Assembly: GCA_015233705.1 (NCBI GenBank)
Contig: JADFXE010000060.1
Span: forward strand, 1 to 7,405
Length of the DNA: 7,405 nt
Reading direction: 5' to 3'
DNA from: Candidatus Omnitrophota bacterium
Lineage (GTDB): Bacteria > Omnitrophota > Koll11 > Zapsychrales > Fredricksoniimonadaceae
In this document: in pieces, positions 6,001 to 7,405 of the stretch
Layout of the letters: each line of letters opens with the position of its first letter
Numbering within the stretch: the stretch's first letter is position 1
The notes under the pieces: generated by a model
Told to the model about the DNA's origin: nothing
Databases searched by the model: none
The model's input: only the letters and a program-made list of their open reading frames with translations
Program-made: the position numbers and the translations under genes

Positions 6001-6040
6001 CACTTCAGTAACACTCAACCTTCACTGTGCGAGGAAACCC

Positions 6041-7405
6041 GTGATCAGCGGCAAAACATCTTCCAAAGACTTTGAACAAGCCCTGTTCTGGCTGTCGCTG
6101 GCTGTCATTGTGGCCATCCTGTCTGTCATTTACTCACCGGCCCTGCTCTACGCGCCCCGCGGCGACCAGGTCGCCTATCTGGCCGAAGTCGCTAATAAAA
6201 AAACCTGGTGGGACTTTGCCATCGCGACCTATGACCTTAACCGCTTCCGCTTCTTCGCCCCCGGCGACGAAAACCTGTTCCGGCCGCTCCTTTACTTTAT
6301 CCTCGGCAACGAACGGTTCTTCTTCGGCTACAACTTTTTCGCCTGGCAGCTTTGCGGCCTGGCCGCGCATATTGTCGCGGTCGGTTGTCTCCTGAAACTC
6401 CTGTTTTTAATCCGCCCCGGCGTCTGGGCCGCAGCGCTGACCGGATTCTTCGCGATCATGGCCATAAATACGGAGATGGTCAGCTGGCATCATGTTACCA
6501 CTTACATGATCTTTGCCGCGCTGATCCTGACCGCGCTAACCCACGCCTATCGGATCCTGATGCAAGGCGCAGCCTCGGCCTGGCGCTTCAGCCTGATCGC
6601 GGGCCTTCTGTGCCTGTCCTGCTTCCTTTATGAGACCGGCATCCTGTTCGCGATCGCCTTCGGCATTTTTCTCTGGAAACCGGCCGGACGAACGTTCCGG
6701 CCTTACGTATGCGCCCTCTTTGCGCTCCCGCCGGTATTCCTGGGACTGAGCGCGCTGGATTACATCCTGCGGCATGTGGTGGCCATTCCGCTTCCGCCGG
6801 GAAGCGCGGAGCCGCTCTTTCCCAACATTCTCCTTGTCCCGCTCCAGGTGCCGTTGTGGTGGATCTACTCCGGCCTTTTCCCGACGCAGAACCAGCTGGT
6901 CTTTGGCCTGGACCGAACCATGGTCAACCTGAGGCAGCCAGCCCTGTTCCAGCCGCTGGACCTGAGTCTCTGGGCGATCCGGGTGGCGCTGGCCGCAGTC
7001 CTGCTCGGCGCCGCGATCTTTGTCAAAGGCCTGGACCGGGACCTGCTCAAAAAAAGAATGGCCTTCTGGGGACTGACGCTGAGCCTGATCGTTATTTATA
7101 CCGCGACGATCGCCTTTGGCCGCTGCCTGTCGCGGGGAACCAAGGCCACGCTCAGCATCAATCTTTACTACCCTTATATTTTCTGGGTCTTTGGGCTTGT
7201 CCTGACGTTCAGTCTGGTGAATTTCGAGAAAGTCAGCGTCTGGGTGAGATCGAAAGCAGTGAAAGGCGTGCTGCTGGCCGTCCTCTTGGCGCTCATTGTC
7301 CACAACGCTGTTCTGGTTCATCGCGTGACCACAGAACGCGCCCGATTTGACCAGTCGATCGTGCTTTTACTCAAGACGCTGGATCTTTTGGTGAAGGAAA
7401 AAGGC
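6041..7405 (+). CDS. Polytopic membrane protein, probable GT-C-like glycosyltransferase, 3' end outside window
   Basis: The frame starts at GTG 6041, with GAGG (6031-6034) 6 nt upstream, and stays open for 455 codons to the window edge. Many hydrophobic helices are visible, the first at about residues 14-36. A loop with R40-G41-D42 follows, then LFRPLLYF (79-86), a helix containing H110, E145-MVSWHH (145-151), and LYETGILF (196-203). Large bacterial GT-C-type membrane proteins, which use polyprenyl-phosphate-linked sugars, often share this order: an acidic residue in the first outer loop, an FRPL motif, a histidine-bearing helix and a KET-like motif. D42 could be the catalytic acid by analogy; that is inference. 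The substrate is unknown. It may act on cell-surface polymers, fitting the envelope genes nearby. An undefined polytopic membrane protein remains possible. Confidence 0.65.
   Translation, partial: MISGKTSSKDFEQALFWLSLAVIVAILSVIYSPALLYAPRGDQVAYLAEVANKKTWWDFAIATYDLNRFRFFAPGDENLFRPLLYFILGNERFFFGYNFFAWQLCGLAAHIVAVGCLLKLLFLIRPGVWAAALTGFFAIMAINTEMVSWHHVTTYMIFAALILTALTHAYRILMQGAASAWRFSLIAGLLCLSCFLYETGILFAIAFGIFLWKPAGRTFRPYVCALFALPPVFLGLSALDYILRHVVAIPLPPGSAEPLFPNILLVPLQVPLWWIYSGLFPTQNQLVFGLDRTMVNLRQPALFQPLDLSLWAIRVALAAVLLGAAIFVKGLDRDLLKKRMAFWGLTLSLIVIYTATIAFGRCLSRGTKATLSINLYYPYIFWVFGLVLTFSLVNFEKVSVWVRSKAVKGVLLAVLLALIVHNAVLVHRVTTERARFDQSIVLLLKTLDLLVKEKG

Noticed and set aside
6536..7321. Minus-strand open frame of 261 codons opposite the membrane protein
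   Set aside because: The product is a Gln/Arg/Asp-rich sequence without family signs, typical of the antisense of a hydrophobic GC-rich gene. The plus strand gives a coherent membrane protein with a ribosome site.
6709..7350. Plus-strand open frame of 213 codons in another phase, and the shorter one at 6352-6633
   Set aside because: Both lie inside the 6041 gene in the wrong phase and have proline/arginine-rich nonsense composition.
1..7405. CRISPR arrays, tRNA genes, rRNA and riboswitches
   Set aside because: No spaced direct-repeat array was seen, and reading the intergenic stretches (1283-1363, 2265-2346, 3846-4012, 5753-6040) showed no cloverleaf, rRNA or known aptamer pattern.

Overview
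The window looks like a chromosomal segment of a Gram-negative (two-membrane) bacterium. It encodes an LptE-type outer-membrane lipoprotein and a BamD-like TPR protein next to the lipid II flippase gene murJ. GC content is moderate: about 58% in a 60-base sample of bamD (3241-3300) and 30% in a sample of the accessory gene (4381-4440). The BamD-like protein, whose mature N-terminus is W-rich (FWIWTPESGKWVNPK), and the divergent sequences of the other genes suggest an uncultured lineage such as Omnitrophota or another PVC-related phylum. That placement comes from remembered family resemblance and is uncertain.

Region 1 (1-3900) is housekeeping and envelope biogenesis. murJ (minus strand, cut off by the left window edge) is divergent from rpsT (ribosomal protein bS20, plus strand), with what look like two interlocked promoters between them. 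rpsT converges on a minus-strand operon read bamD-like > lptE > holA. bamD and lptE overlap by 4 nt (ATGA), and holA follows after 82 nt. The 3' ends of rpsT and holA overlap by 29 nt. A near-perfect intrinsic terminator for rpsT lies inside the holA coding sequence. holA encodes a short DNA polymerase III delta subunit that appears to lack the AAA+ lid domain. A good sigma70-type promoter upstream of bamD fixes its start codon at 3845.

Region 2 (about 3900-5760) is accessory. It holds an N-terminal remnant of an integrase-core transposase (plus strand), followed by a convergent minus-strand gene for an AlbA_2 (Schlafen-type)/HATPase/winged-helix protein. That gene is split by a frameshift near 5240-5261 and carries an in-frame 12-bp tandem repeat.

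Region 3 (5753-7405) starts with a 288-bp divergent intergenic stretch. It then enters a large polytopic membrane protein (plus strand, cut off by the right edge) that resembles GT-C-fold glycosyltransferases.

Working together: MurJ exports the peptidoglycan precursor, LptE helps insert LPS at the outer membrane, and the BamD-like protein probably serves outer-membrane protein assembly. The segment is therefore an envelope-building neighbourhood with a translation gene (rpsT) and a replication gene (holA) embedded in it. The accessory island separates it from a probable cell-surface glycosylation gene. I see no complete, clearly new multi-gene system. The most unusual items are the terminator hidden inside holA, the lid-less delta subunit and the BamD-like protein without a lipidation cysteine.
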